Shown piece after piece: positions 8,434 through 17,379 of a stretch of 37,787 bases of DNA; position 1 is the stretch's first letter; each line of letters begins with the position of its first letter. A program made the position numbers and the translations under genes. Location: positions 1 through 37,787 of the forward strand of contig JAURHO010000002.1 of NCBI GenBank assembly GCA_030833265.1, in the 5' to 3' direction. This stretch comes from Crocinitomicaceae bacterium (lineage in GTDB: Bacteria > Bacteroidota > Bacteroidia > Flavobacteriales_D > Crocinitomicaceae). The notes under the pieces were generated by a model. That model was not told the origin of the DNA and made no database searches. It saw only the letters and a list, made by a program, of their open reading frames with translations.

Positions 8434-9937
8434 GAAAGAGCGTCCACTGCTCGGCCTGTTTTTTATTCATGACCCGTGGAATCTTGTTTTGAGCGCCCAA
8501 TTTATTGATGCTTTCCAAGTAGTCATAGAAAACCTGAGTCGGGATCATTTTTAAACTTGGAGCAGGCATGCTGTGCTTGCGCACATAGGCGTAGTCATCG
8601 TTCACTTTTTGAAGTTCGGCATCTATTTCCAAAATCAGGTCATCTGAGGCAGTTTCGTCATCACAACCAATAAACCAATTGTGCTGATTACTGATTTCGT
8701 CTGCAAAAATGGTGTATTCAGAAAAAGACAAATGATGTCTGTTGCTTACTTGAACCATGCCTTGATTGATGTTGTCTAAAGAAAGGTGCTCTCCACAAAT
8801 ACTGAGATACTGTTTGATGCGCCCTGAAATAATAATTTCTTGCGTGCTTGTATCTACGAAACGCACAAGATCACCGAGCATATAGCGCCACAAACCTGCA
8901 TTGGTACTGATGACAAGTGCGTAGTCAATATTGGGCTTGACTTCACTAATGGTGTAGGCGAGGTGTTTATTTTTGAGTTCTCCTGATTCGGTAAAGTAGT
9001 CTGCATTAAAAGGAATGAATTCAAAGAAAATGCTGTTGTTTAACAGCAGTTTCATGCCTTTTCTTTTAGGACTAATTTGATAGCCGAAGTATCCTTCGCT
9101 TGCCAAGTAAGTGTCCAGTAATATTACGGACTCACCGCACACTTTTTTTAATCTTTCCTTGAACGGATCCATGTAGACGCCGCCGTGAACATATACCTTA
9201 AAGTTTGGCCAAATCTCATGAATATTTTTGAGCTGATAATGCTTGACAATTTCTTCCAAGAGCAGCACACACCAGCTAGGTATGCCTGCCATAATGCCGA
9301 TGTTCCATTTGGGTGCTTGCTCGACCATTAGTGGAAGCTTCGCTTTCCAATCTTTTAAATGGGTTATCTTTTTATTTGGTTTGGCAAAAGGCGCCGCAAT
9401 GAGCGAGGTGTGTTTTTTTAAAATACCGCTGAGGTCACCTTCAAAATGATTACCAACCTTTTTGAGTTTGGTTGAACCTCCAACTGCCAAAACCTTGGAT
9501 CCGTAAAAAGTATCTGATAAATTGAGTTCATGCAAAACCGAAAACTGACGCAAGGAAACCCGTTGAAAAGAGCGGATCATTTCGGTGGTTACCGGAATTC
9601 GTTTACTTGGCGCACCGGTTGTACCAGAGGACAGCGCATAATATTTGATGCGCCCTGGCCAAATATGGTCTTTGGCGCCAATGATGGCATCTTCGAGCCA
9701 ATCTTGATAAAAAGTGTCGTATTCGGTAATTGGAACTTGTTGCTGGTACCGAGAAACGAGATCGGTGCGTAGAAGCAAGCTCGCGAAGTGGTGTGCTAAG
9801 CCAAACTTTGTCTTTTTAGCCACTTCAATGTTTTGTCTGAGGGCCTCTAATTGCTGCTTGTAATCAGGACTTTTGCGCGAAATTCTTTTGAAACTGATCG
9901 CGGTACTCCTTTGAATTAATTTTCCGATGATAGGCAT
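8411..9937 (-). CDS. GH3 (auxin-responsive promoter) family adenylate-forming enzyme
   Basis: A 508-residue cytoplasmic protein of the GH3 family, within the ANL superfamily. ATP-binding motifs are in place: SSGTTGAPSKRIP (residues 103-115), YLASEGYFG (277-285) and GDLVRF (355-360). Plant members join amino acids to acyl acids through an acyl-adenylate. Bacterial members are widespread in Bacteroidota but their substrate is unknown, so only an acyl-adenylating ligase can be stated. It is single, divergent from the universal stress gene, with a -7-like TATTTTTG at 9979-9972. The C-terminal codons overlap the end of the PorP/SprF gene by 23 nt. Confidence 0.85.
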   Translation of the reverse strand: MPIIGKLIQRSTAISFKRISRKSPDYKQQLEALRQNIEVAKKTKFGLAHHFASLLLRTDLVSRYQQQVPITEYDTFYQDWLEDAIIGAKDHIWPGRIKYYALSSGTTGAPSKRIPVTTEMIRSFQRVSLRQFSVLHELNLSDTFYGSKVLAVGGSTKLKKVGNHFEGDLSGILKKHTSLIAAPFAKPNKKITHLKDWKAKLPLMVEQAPKWNIGIMAGIPSWCVLLLEEIVKHYQLKNIHEIWPNFKVYVHGGVYMDPFKERLKKVCGESVILLDTYLASEGYFGYQISPKRKGMKLLLNNSIFFEFIPFNADYFTESGELKNKHLAYTISEVKPNIDYALVISTNAGLWRYMLGDLVRFVDTSTQEIIISGRIKQYLSICGEHLSLDNINQGMVQVSNRHHLSFSEYTIFADEISNQHNWFIGCDDETASDDLILEIDAELQKVNDDYAYVRKHSMPAPSLKMIPTQVFYDYLESINKLGAQNKIPRVMNKKQAEQWTLFLKTNGYL

Positions 9938-9971
9938 GAACCGAGTAGCTTAAATTAGAGTAGGCTTCACA

Positions 9972-9979
9972 CAAAAATA
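9972..9979 (-). promoter_or_regulatory. -7 promoter element for the GH3 gene
   Basis: TATTTTTG on the minus strand matches the Bacteroidota -7 consensus TAnnTTTG, about 34 nt before the GH3 start. I see no clear -33 TTTG at the expected distance. Confidence 0.4.
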
Positions 9980-10015
9980 AAGAGAATTATAGTGCGTTCT
10001 TACTGCACTTTGTTT

Positions 10016-10023
10016 TAAATTTG
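10016..10023 (+). promoter_or_regulatory. -7 promoter element for the usp-fbp operon
   Basis: TAAATTTG matches TAnnTTTG; the ATG follows 14 nt after the final G, leaving a leader of roughly ten bases. The -33 position is not a good match. Confidence 0.5.
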
Positions 10024-10037
10024 TAAAAAACACCACT

Positions 10038-10862
10038 ATGCAAACAAAAACGTTTATTGTTCCTCAAGATTTTACCCCAGTGGCCGATATCGCCTTACAA
10101 CACGCCATTGCAACAGCCAAGCCACTCGGTGCCGAAATTCAGCTTTTACATGTTGTGTCTAAAGACACTCAAATTCCTGAAGCACTTGCTCAACTTGAGA
10201 ACATCATCGGAAACCTCGAACACGAAGGGGTTAAAATCCATCCAAACGTACGCATAGGTAGTATTTTTGAAGACATCGGTGCTTTTGCTGCTGAACACCA
10301 AGCTGAATTAATTATCATGGGAACGCATGGTGCACACGGCTGGCAACACATCACTGGTAGCCATGCCCTCAAAGTTGTAACAAGCTCACAAGTACCCTTT
10401 ATCATCGTACAAGAAAAAGCAGTGAAGGCCTCCGGTTATGACTCTATTGTCGTTCCTATGGACCTCCACAAAGAAACCAAGCAAAAATTATCTATTGTTG
10501 CCAATTTGGCCAAATACTTCAACTCAAAAGTTCACGTAGTTACTCCAGACGAATCCGACGAGTTTTTACGCCACCAAGTTCGTTCCAACATCACCTTCTC
10601 AGAAAGTTTCTTCAAAGACCGTGGTATTGAAATGACGAGCGCGGTTGTACCAAGTTCAGGTTTTGACAAAGAAGTCGTTAAATACGCGGTTAGCGTAGAC
10701 GCTGACCTCATCGCTATTATGAACCTGAATCGCAACAATATCTTTACTGCCCTCACCACAAACCACGAGCAGTATATCATTACCAATGACGCGCTTATTC
10801 CAACGCTTATTGTCAATCCGATTCACCTCGGCACTGACTACAGCAATATGTTCTCTATGTAA
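10038..10862 (+). CDS. Universal stress protein with tandem Usp domains
   Basis: 274 residues in two Usp-like halves (about 1-130 and 137-265). The first half keeps the ATP-binding signature, MGTHGAHGWQHITGS at residues 94-108 (pattern G-x2-G-x8-G-S). The equivalent segment of the second half (DLIAIMNLNRNNIF) has lost it, so one half is probably nucleotide-binding and the other structural. Cytosolic stress or energy sensor by family; target unknown. The stop is followed after 2 nt by the fructose-bisphosphatase start, so the two are co-transcribed and probably coupled. Confidence 0.85.
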   Translation: MQTKTFIVPQDFTPVADIALQHAIATAKPLGAEIQLLHVVSKDTQIPEALAQLENIIGNLEHEGVKIHPNVRIGSIFEDIGAFAAEHQAELIIMGTHGAHGWQHITGSHALKVVTSSQVPFIIVQEKAVKASGYDSIVVPMDLHKETKQKLSIVANLAKYFNSKVHVVTPDESDEFLRHQVRSNITFSESFFKDRGIEMTSAVVPSSGFDKEVVKYAVSVDADLIAIMNLNRNNIFTALTTNHEQYIITNDALIPTLIVNPIHLGTDYSNMFSM

Positions 10863-10864
10863 GC

Positions 10865-11860
10865 ATGTCTAAACTGACTACCCTACATGAATTTATTGTT
10901 GCCAAGCAAAAAGATTTCCCTTTTGCCAGCGGCGAACTATCTAGGTTATTAAGCGATATCGCATTAGCCGCCAAAATTGTTTCCAACGACGTCAGAAAAG
11001 CAGGCCTTGTAGACCACATTTTAGGTGCACAAGGGGGGCAAAACGTTCAGGGCGAAGAGCAGCAAAAACTAGATGTCGTTGCCGATGAAGCCTTTATCCG
11101 TGCCTTTGAAAATGGCGGCGAAGTCTGTGGCATTGCCTCCGAAGAAAACGACGATTACTTAGCGTTTAGCTCAGAAGCTGCCCAAAAAGGAAACTACGTA
11201 GTCTTGTTTGACCCGCTTGATGGTTCTTCAAACATTGACGTCAATGTATCGATCGGAACCATTTTCTCCATCTATCGCCGCATTTCACCAAACGGCACAC
11301 CTGCCACTTTAGCAGATATGCTACAAACCGGTGACCAACAAGTGGCAGCTGGCTATGTTCTTTATGGTTCTTCAACCATTCTTGTTTACTCTACAGGCAA
11401 AGGTGTTAACGGCTTTACACTTGATCCAGCAATTGGAGAATTTTTCTTGTCTCACCCGGACATGAAAATGCCAGAAGAGGGCAGGCTATATTCCATCAAC
11501 GAAGGCAATCTTCAAGATTTCAATCCTACGTTGCGTGCCTACCTAGACTACTGCCAATCAGATCAAAATCAAACAGGCAAGCCTTATTCAGGTCGCTATA
11601 TTGGTTCATTAGTAGCCGATTTCCACCGCAATCTTATTAAAGGCGGCATCTATATTTATCCGACAGTTCCGTCTGCACCTCAAGGCCGTTTACGTCTCTT
11701 ATATGAATGTAATCCGTTGGCTTTTATTGCCGAGCAAGCGGGTGGTTTAGCCACCGATGGCCAACAAAGAATACTAGCTATCAAGCCAAGTCAACTCCAC
11801 CAAAGAGTCGGTTTCTATATTGGTTCCAAGAAAATGGTTGAAAAAGCGATGGGTAACTAA
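10865..11860 (+). CDS. fbp: Fructose-1,6-bisphosphatase, class 1
   Basis: A 331-residue enzyme that removes the 1-phosphate from fructose 1,6-bisphosphate, the committed step of gluconeogenesis. The class 1 metal site is present: D116-P-L-D119-G-S-S-N, preceded by ASEEND acidic ligands. The substrate-binding segment YIGSLVADFHRNLIKGG and the C-terminal YECNPLAFIAEQAGG are also typical. Length fits the family. It sits 2 nt after the universal stress protein gene. It converges on the TonB-like gene with 5 nt between stops. Confidence 0.95.
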   Translation: MSKLTTLHEFIVAKQKDFPFASGELSRLLSDIALAAKIVSNDVRKAGLVDHILGAQGGQNVQGEEQQKLDVVADEAFIRAFENGGEVCGIASEENDDYLAFSSEAAQKGNYVVLFDPLDGSSNIDVNVSIGTIFSIYRRISPNGTPATLADMLQTGDQQVAAGYVLYGSSTILVYSTGKGVNGFTLDPAIGEFFLSHPDMKMPEEGRLYSINEGNLQDFNPTLRAYLDYCQSDQNQTGKPYSGRYIGSLVADFHRNLIKGGIYIYPTVPSAPQGRLRLLYECNPLAFIAEQAGGLATDGQQRILAIKPSQLHQRVGFYIGSKKMVEKAMGN

Positions 11861-11865
11861 TCCCT

Positions 11866-12627
11866 TTAACCCTTTGGCGTCAAACGGATGGTGTAATCCA
11901 TTGTAACAATTGGAGCCCCTGGATCTTTATTGCATTTTACTTCACGCTTGATGCGTTCCTTCAAGTCATTGATGATGCGATCTTCCACACAAGTTGTTAC
12001 CGATTTTACAGTGCTTACACCCACAACTTGACCATCTTCATTGACCTGCAACCTGAACATAATTCGACACTCAAAATCGAGTTCGTATTTCGGAAGACTC
12101 ACGTTATTAAGCCTAACCCGACCTTTACCTGAGCCTCTTCCCGTGCCAGTGCCATCACCTTCGACACCAGTACCTGGTCCTCCAAAGGGGCCGTTTCCCG
12201 GTCCATCACCACGACCACTTCCGCCGCTACCAAAATAGTTGGTAGAACGTGTGGTGGTAGAACTGGCATTGGTACCGTTGGCAGAATTATGGTTGTCTGA
12301 ATTGCCGCTATTGTGTGTGAAATCGCTTTGTGCTGCAGTAGCAACTCGTTCTGTTTGTTCGGCAGGGGGAGCAATGCGTCCTGCCCCAGGAGTTCCTCCT
12401 CCGCGGCTTCCGCCAGAGACATCGTCAAGGGTGACGTTATCAATTTGAAATTCTTCAATGACTTCGTCAGAACGCAATGGAGGTGTATCTACCAAAGCAT
12501 CTTGACGCGCATCAAACTTGATAATGAAAGAGATGAGCAATAAGAAAAGCAGCCAAATAGCGCTGTAAATCAGAGATTTGCGCGCATCTTGTTTGGCCTC
12601 GATATAATCTAATTGTAGTTGATCCAT
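11866..12627 (-). CDS. TonB-like energy transducer with Gly/Asn-rich linker
   Basis: 253 residues: a short cytoplasmic N-terminus, one transmembrane helix (about 19-37, YSAIWLLFLLLISFIIKF), a periplasmic linker rich in Gly, Ser, Asn and Thr (about 71-170) instead of the usual Pro-Lys spacer, and a C-terminal domain (about 178-253, FECRIMFRLQVNEDGQVVGV) resembling TonB/TolA C-termini. Three cysteines (187, 213, 232) lie in this last domain. It follows ExbB- and ExbD-like genes in the same operon, so it should couple the proton motive force to the outer membrane, either in uptake (Ton) or envelope maintenance (Tol). Which receptor it serves cannot be read from here. Confidence 0.75.
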   Translation of the reverse strand: MDQLQLDYIEAKQDARKSLIYSAIWLLFLLLISFIIKFDARQDALVDTPPLRSDEVIEEFQIDNVTLDDVSGGSRGGGTPGAGRIAPPAEQTERVATAAQSDFTHNSGNSDNHNSANGTNASSTTTRSTNYFGSGGSGRGDGPGNGPFGGPGTGVEGDGTGTGRGSGKGRVRLNNVSLPKYELDFECRIMFRLQVNEDGQVVGVSTVKSVTTCVEDRIINDLKERIKREVKCNKDPGAPIVTMDYTIRLTPKG

Positions 12628-12647
12628 TTCCTTATTACTAAACGGGG

Positions 12648-13055
12648 TTAGCCTTCTTTGGTGGCAATAATCATTTTGAGATCGTTGAGCATACCGATTT
12701 TCAGTAGGTCAACAAGCTCCTGAACTTGGGCGTCAAAAGGCAGACGAATGATGACGGTGTTGTCGCCGATTTTTTTAGTTTCGGTTACTAATACGCCTTC
12801 TAATTTATCGAGGCCAACTTCGTCGTTATCAACATAGAAATGACGCTGTTGATTTTCATCAAACTTAACAGTGAGGGTCACGTGCTGCTTTTGTGTCTTC
12901 TCATTGGCATCAGACTTTGGCAATGGAACTTTGATGACGTTCGGGTTGGCCAAAGTAGAGATGATCAAAAAGAACAACAACAAGAAGAACATGATGTCGC
13001 TCAGGGCCGATGTCGCAACTTCGGCATGAAACCTACGGTTACGCTTTATTGGCAT
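12648..13055 (-). CDS. exbD: ExbD/TolR family biopolymer transport protein
   Basis: 135 residues with a single N-terminal membrane helix (about 19-36) carrying the conserved proton-pathway aspartate, D20 in ALSDIMFFLL, followed by a small periplasmic domain. The start codon lies inside the end of the ExbB gene (17-nt overlap), and the TonB-like gene begins 20 nt after its stop. With ExbB it forms the inner-membrane motor that uses proton flow to drive TonB or TolA. The exbD symbol is by family; tolR is an equally possible name. Confidence 0.88.
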   Translation of the reverse strand: MPIKRNRRFHAEVATSALSDIMFFLLLFFLIISTLANPNVIKVPLPKSDANEKTQKQHVTLTVKFDENQQRHFYVDNDEVGLDKLEGVLVTETKKIGDNTVIIRLPFDAQVQELVDLLKIGMLNDLKMIIATKEG

Positions 13056-13776
13056 CGCTTGGGCGGATTAATTTTACAAACTCTAAATTGATTTTTTGAA
13101 TCGCTAAAGCATAGTTATCAATGATACCATTCAAAAGGTGATATGCGGTGAAGGCAAGGATACCTACAACGAGTCCAGAACCTGATGAAATCATTTTTTC
13201 GTAAAGACCACCAGAGATATTTCCGATAGAAACGTTTTCCGATATAGAGATGCTGTAGAAGATTTTGATAACCCCAGAAATTGTTCCGATGAATCCAAGG
13301 GTCGGAGCAATACCAGCGATGAGTCCGAGGTGATTGATGTTTCTTTCCATTTTGCCAATTTCAATATTGGCTACTTTTTCCATGTTGGCCTCAATTTGTG
13401 GAATTGGACGACCAATAGATTGCACACCTTCTTTCACTACAGAACCAAAAGCAGTTTGATCGCGATTAACCACATCCAAAGCGCCACTCATGTTACCTGA
13501 GTTCAATTGCGTTTGAAGTTCGCTCATTAGGAACATGTTTTGTTTGGTCATGCGACGGATATACAAAAAGCGCTCAACAGCGACATAGGTTGTGTAGAAT
13601 AATAGCAGGACAATAGGGATGAGGAAAACGCCACCCTTCATTAAAAAGTCGATGGCTGAAATTTCTTCAACTGTTTTGAAACCTGCAGCCTGAGCAGTAG
13701 AGTCTGCTTGGCCGAAAAGAAAATTGGAGCTTGATAAAAAGGCTAGTGCTAAGGTGAATTTCACGGAAAACTTCAT
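13039..13776 (-). CDS. exbB: MotA/TolQ/ExbB proton channel protein
   Basis: 245 residues. An N-terminal signal-like helix (cleavage at about NFLFGQ) and a short periplasmic stretch precede the canonical three-helix core: helix 1 at about 47-66, a cytoplasmic loop (FLYIRRMTKQN to MERNINHLGLIAGIAPTLGFIGTISG), and helices 2 and 3 at about 148-172 and 195-215. The GLIAGIAPTLGFIGTISG block is the family hallmark. It is the first gene of the ExbB-ExbD-TonB-like operon. The extra signal peptide is usual in Bacteroidota ExbB proteins. Confidence 0.9.
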   Translation of the reverse strand: MKFSVKFTLALAFLSSSNFLFGQADSTAQAAGFKTVEEISAIDFLMKGGVFLIPIVLLLFYTTYVAVERFLYIRRMTKQNMFLMSELQTQLNSGNMSGALDVVNRDQTAFGSVVKEGVQSIGRPIPQIEANMEKVANIEIGKMERNINHLGLIAGIAPTLGFIGTISGVIKIFYSISISENVSIGNISGGLYEKMISSGSGLVVGILAFTAYHLLNGIIDNYALAIQKINLEFVKLIRPSDANKA

Positions 13777-13924
13777 AATTGCTGTCTATTTTAGTTCGAT
13801 AAAATTAGTCAAAGACAAGTGGCGCACACTTGGTAATTCTTGGAGATATTCACACTGAATTGTTATTTCAAACGTTAAGTACCTGAATTCGTCACATTTT
13901 TTACGACCAAGGAATTAGTTTCGT

Positions 13925-13932
13925 TAATTTTG
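13925..13932 (+). promoter_or_regulatory. -7 promoter element for mfd
   Basis: TAATTTTG matches the TAnnTTTG consensus and ends 9 nt before the mfd ATG at 13942. It contains the TTG at 13930, which argues against that TTG being the start codon. Confidence 0.5.
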
Positions 13933-13941
13933 CAAACCCCT

Positions 13942-16900
13942 ATGGAACTCGCCACATTCATCAAAGAGCTTGCCAAACATCCTGCCTTGGATCGCAGTGC
14001 GGCACATTTACAAGACCCGGCAGCTAAATTGCATTGGAAAGGTTTAGTGGGTTCAGCAAAGGCGCTCATGAGTGCGGTTGTTGCCCAACAAGTGCCAGGG
14101 GTTCACCTCTTTATACTAGCTGACAAAGAAGAAGCGGCTTATTTCCTAAATGACCTCGAGGGTCTATTCCCTTCAGATAAACGCTTGTTTTTTTATCCGG
14201 CATCTTACCGAGTCCCGTATCAACAAGAGCAAACAGACAACGCTAATGTCGTTACACGTGCCGAAGTACTAGAGCGCCTCAGCGAGCATAAAAACGCCTG
14301 GATTGTTACTTACCCAGAAGCGCTTTTTGAGAAAATTCCAAGTAAAAAGAACTTGGTCAAGCATACCATGCGTTTGGAAATCGGTAAGCAATACAGCACC
14401 GATTTTTTAAATGAACTTTTGCTCGAATATCAGTTTGAGCGCGTTGACTTTGTATACGAACCGGGCCAATTCTCAATTAGAGGCGGCATTTTAGATGTTT
14501 TCTCTTTTGCCAATGAGCATCCTTTTCGCATTGAATTTTTTGGCGATGAAATTGAAAGCATCCGCACCTTTGATGCAGCCAATCAGTTGTCAATTGCAAG
14601 TCATCACTTTTTTAATGTGATCCCAAATATTCAAACAGGGCTAAGCATTGAAATCCAAGAGAACATGTTGGGCTTTGTCGGTCAGCAGGCCATCGTCTGG
14701 CTTTCAGATGCCGAACGCACCCAAGAAATCATCAAAAAAGAATACGAAAAGGCCGTTGAAATTCATGCTAAAATTGATACGCCTGTCAAGCATGCGCTAC
14801 CAAACGAACGCTACCTTTCACACCTTGAATGGCAAGAACAAATTGAAAAGTACCGTTTGGTAGAATACGGCCCTGTTTATTATTTTAAATCCAGTCAGCA
14901 AGAATTATTTGAAACCATTCCTCAACCTAGTTTCAATAAAGATTTTGAAAGATTAAATACAGATCTGAAAGCCCGAAAAGCCGCTGGTTTTAAAAACCTC
15001 ATTTTTTCGAATCAGCCCCAACAAATTGAACGACTTTACCAAATTTTCAAAGATATTGGTGAAGAAGGCGAATTTAGCGCTCTCCCAATAGCCTTGCACG
15101 AAGGCTTTATTTGCCCCGAGCTCAAGTTGGTTTGCTACACCGATCATCAATTATTTGAACGCTATCATCGTTTCAGGCTTAGAGAAGGCTTCAAGCAGGC
15201 CAAACAAGCCCTCACACTTAAAGAAATTTACCAGCTTCAAAAAGGCGATTACGTCACGCACATCGACCATGGTGTGGGCCAGTTTTCAGGTCTAGAAACC
15301 ATTGATGTCAATGGCAAACCTCAAGAAGCGATTCGTTTAGTCTACAAAGATGGTGATGTTTTGTATGTTGGGATCCACTCTTTACACCGTATATCTAAGT
15401 TTACGGGCAAAGAGGGCAGCGCCCCTACACTCAATAAATTAGGCACGCAAGCATGGTCTAATCTAAAGAACAAGACCAAAAAGAAAATCAAAGAACTGGC
15501 TTTCGACCTCATCCAACTATATGCGCAGCGTCGCAGCAATCCGGGTTTTGCTTTTGCCCCTGATAGTTATTTGCAAAACGAGCTCGAAGCATCGTTTATG
15601 TTTGAAGATACACCGGATCAATTCAAGGCCACCCAAGATATCAAGCGCGACATGGAAGCCGCTAGACCGATGGATCGCTTGGTGTGCGGCGACGTAGGTT
15701 TTGGAAAAACCGAAGTCGCGATTCGGGCGGCTTTTAAAGCAGTGACTGACTCCAAACAAGTAGCTGTTTTGGTCCCGACTACCATTCTTTCTTTGCAACA
15801 TTATCGCAGCTTTAAAAGCCGCTTGGCCGGCTTTCCGGTAAACATCGATTACATCAATCGTTTTAAGTCAGCTAAAGAAATCACTGAAACTTTAAAGAAA
15901 TTGGCGGCCGGCCAAATTGATATCTTGATCGGCACTCATGCCTTGGTAGCAGAACGCGTCAAGTTTAAAGATTTGGGCCTCATGATCATCGATGAAGAGC
16001 AAAAGTTCGGTGTGGCTGTCAAAGATAAACTCAAAACACTGAGAGCCACTGTTGATACCCTTACCCTGACGGCCACCCCAATCCCGAGAACTTTACAGTT
16101 TTCTTTAATGGGCGCCCGAGACCTGAGTATCATCAATACGCCGCCTCCAAACCGTCAGCCGGTACTTACCGAGATCATTTCATTTAACGAAGAACAAATT
16201 CGCGACGCCATTGCCTATGAAATGGGGAGGGGAGGACAGGTTTTCTTTGTCAATAATAGGCTTTCCAATATCAAAGAACTTTCTGGCATGATCCAACGCT
16301 TGTGCCCAGGTGTGCGCGTCGGTATCGGACACGGACAAATGGATGGCAAGCAGCTTGAAAAAATCATGATGGATTTCATTGAAGGTGCCTATGACGTGCT
16401 ACTCGCGACCACAATTATTGAATCAGGTATTGACATTTCCAACGCCAACACGATCATTATTAACGATGCCCATCAGTTTGGCTTGAGTGATCTCCATCAG
16501 CTCAGAGGTAGGGTAGGCCGCAGTAATAAAAAAGGATTCTGTTATTTGATCGCTCCTAAATTTAGCATCATGACCTCAGAAGCCCGTAAACGCCTAGAGG
16601 CTTTGGTACAGTTTTCTGATCTTGGTTCGGGCTTTAACATTGCCATGAAAGACCTCGACATTCGCGGTGCAGGTAACATGCTGGGTGGTGAGCAGAGTGG
16701 CTTCATTGCTGAGATTGGCTTTGAGATGTATCAGAAAATTCTCAATGAGGCCATGCAAGAGCTCCGCGAGCACGAATATAAAGAACTGTTTGACGAACGC
16801 GTGAGTGATCAATTCAATGGTTTTGTTCAAGATTGCATTTTTGAGACCGATATGGAGGTGCGCATCCCTGATCAATATGTAAATCAGGTTGCCGAGCGTT

Positions 16901-17280
16901 TGAGTTTGTATCAGGCCATGGATAACCTCAAGGACAAAGCCGAACTGGCACAATTTAGCGAACAGCTTGTGGATCGTTTTGGCCCGCTTCCAAAAGAAGT
17001 CAAAGAACTATTATTCTCTTTTGAATTGCGTTGGTTGGCAGAATCGTTAGGTTTGGAAAGATTGGTACTCAAATCAGAGAAGCTCGTTGGTCATTTTATC
17101 TCGAATCCGCAGTCTCCTTTTTATGAAACAGCTCAGTTTCAAGAAGTCTTACAAAATATTTTAGCGAAACAGAGCGGGTATCGTTTGGTTCAGAAAGACG
17201 ATAAACTCAGACTTGTGATTGAGCCTATTCGCCATATTAAAGATGCCTTTGAAAAGCTGCAAGCTTTACAAAACGGCTAG
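13942..17280 (+). CDS. mfd: Transcription-repair coupling factor Mfd
   Basis: A 1112-residue DNA translocase that removes RNA polymerase stalled at lesions and recruits UvrA. The N-terminal part (about 1-400) is the UvrB-like region with the PGQFSIRGGILDVF segment; the polymerase-interacting domain starts near residue 433 (LQKGDYVTHIDHGVGQF); the RecG-like motor has Walker A CGDVGFGKT (582-590), Walker B DEEQKFG (684-690), TATPIPRT and the QLRGRVGRS motif VI; the C-terminal D7 domain begins near 969. I prefer the ATG at 13942 to the TTG at 13930 because the latter lies within the likely -7 promoter box. The gene stands alone. Confidence 0.97.
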   Translation: MELATFIKELAKHPALDRSAAHLQDPAAKLHWKGLVGSAKALMSAVVAQQVPGVHLFILADKEEAAYFLNDLEGLFPSDKRLFFYPASYRVPYQQEQTDNANVVTRAEVLERLSEHKNAWIVTYPEALFEKIPSKKNLVKHTMRLEIGKQYSTDFLNELLLEYQFERVDFVYEPGQFSIRGGILDVFSFANEHPFRIEFFGDEIESIRTFDAANQLSIASHHFFNVIPNIQTGLSIEIQENMLGFVGQQAIVWLSDAERTQEIIKKEYEKAVEIHAKIDTPVKHALPNERYLSHLEWQEQIEKYRLVEYGPVYYFKSSQQELFETIPQPSFNKDFERLNTDLKARKAAGFKNLIFSNQPQQIERLYQIFKDIGEEGEFSALPIALHEGFICPELKLVCYTDHQLFERYHRFRLREGFKQAKQALTLKEIYQLQKGDYVTHIDHGVGQFSGLETIDVNGKPQEAIRLVYKDGDVLYVGIHSLHRISKFTGKEGSAPTLNKLGTQAWSNLKNKTKKKIKELAFDLIQLYAQRRSNPGFAFAPDSYLQNELEASFMFEDTPDQFKATQDIKRDMEAARPMDRLVCGDVGFGKTEVAIRAAFKAVTDSKQVAVLVPTTILSLQHYRSFKSRLAGFPVNIDYINRFKSAKEITETLKKLAAGQIDILIGTHALVAERVKFKDLGLMIIDEEQKFGVAVKDKLKTLRATVDTLTLTATPIPRTLQFSLMGARDLSIINTPPPNRQPVLTEIISFNEEQIRDAIAYEMGRGGQVFFVNNRLSNIKELSGMIQRLCPGVRVGIGHGQMDGKQLEKIMMDFIEGAYDVLLATTIIESGIDISNANTIIINDAHQFGLSDLHQLRGRVGRSNKKGFCYLIAPKFSIMTSEARKRLEALVQFSDLGSGFNIAMKDLDIRGAGNMLGGEQSGFIAEIGFEMYQKILNEAMQELREHEYKELFDERVSDQFNGFVQDCIFETDMEVRIPDQYVNQVAERLSLYQAMDNLKDKAELAQFSEQLVDRFGPLPKEVKELLFSFELRWLAESLGLERLVLKSEKLVGHFISNPQSPFYETAQFQEVLQNILAKQSGYRLVQKDDKLRLVIEPIRHIKDAFEKLQALQNG

Positions 17281-17342
17281 AAATTCATTTCCTTGACCTA
17301 CATCAACAAAAATTAACCCAAATGCACGCAACTTTGCAGCAT

Positions 17343-17350
17343 TAATTTTG
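17343..17350 (+). promoter_or_regulatory. -7 promoter element for the YceI operon
   Basis: TAATTTTG fits TAnnTTTG and lies 29 nt before the first YceI start codon, giving a short A-rich leader. Confidence 0.45.
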
Positions 17351-17379
17351 TTTATTCACTAATCATTAAAATTTAAAAC

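Noticed and set aside
10190..10816. Minus-strand open frames opposite the universal stress gene
   Set aside because: No family features and fully covered by a well-supported gene.
12041..12543. Plus-strand open frames opposite the TonB-like gene, one Pro-rich
   Set aside because: They are antisense to the Gly/Ser-rich linker; composition explains them and the operon context supports the minus strand.
13930..13941. TTG at 13930 as the mfd start
   Set aside because: The TTG is the end of the TAATTTTG promoter box, and the family aligns from the ATG at 13942.
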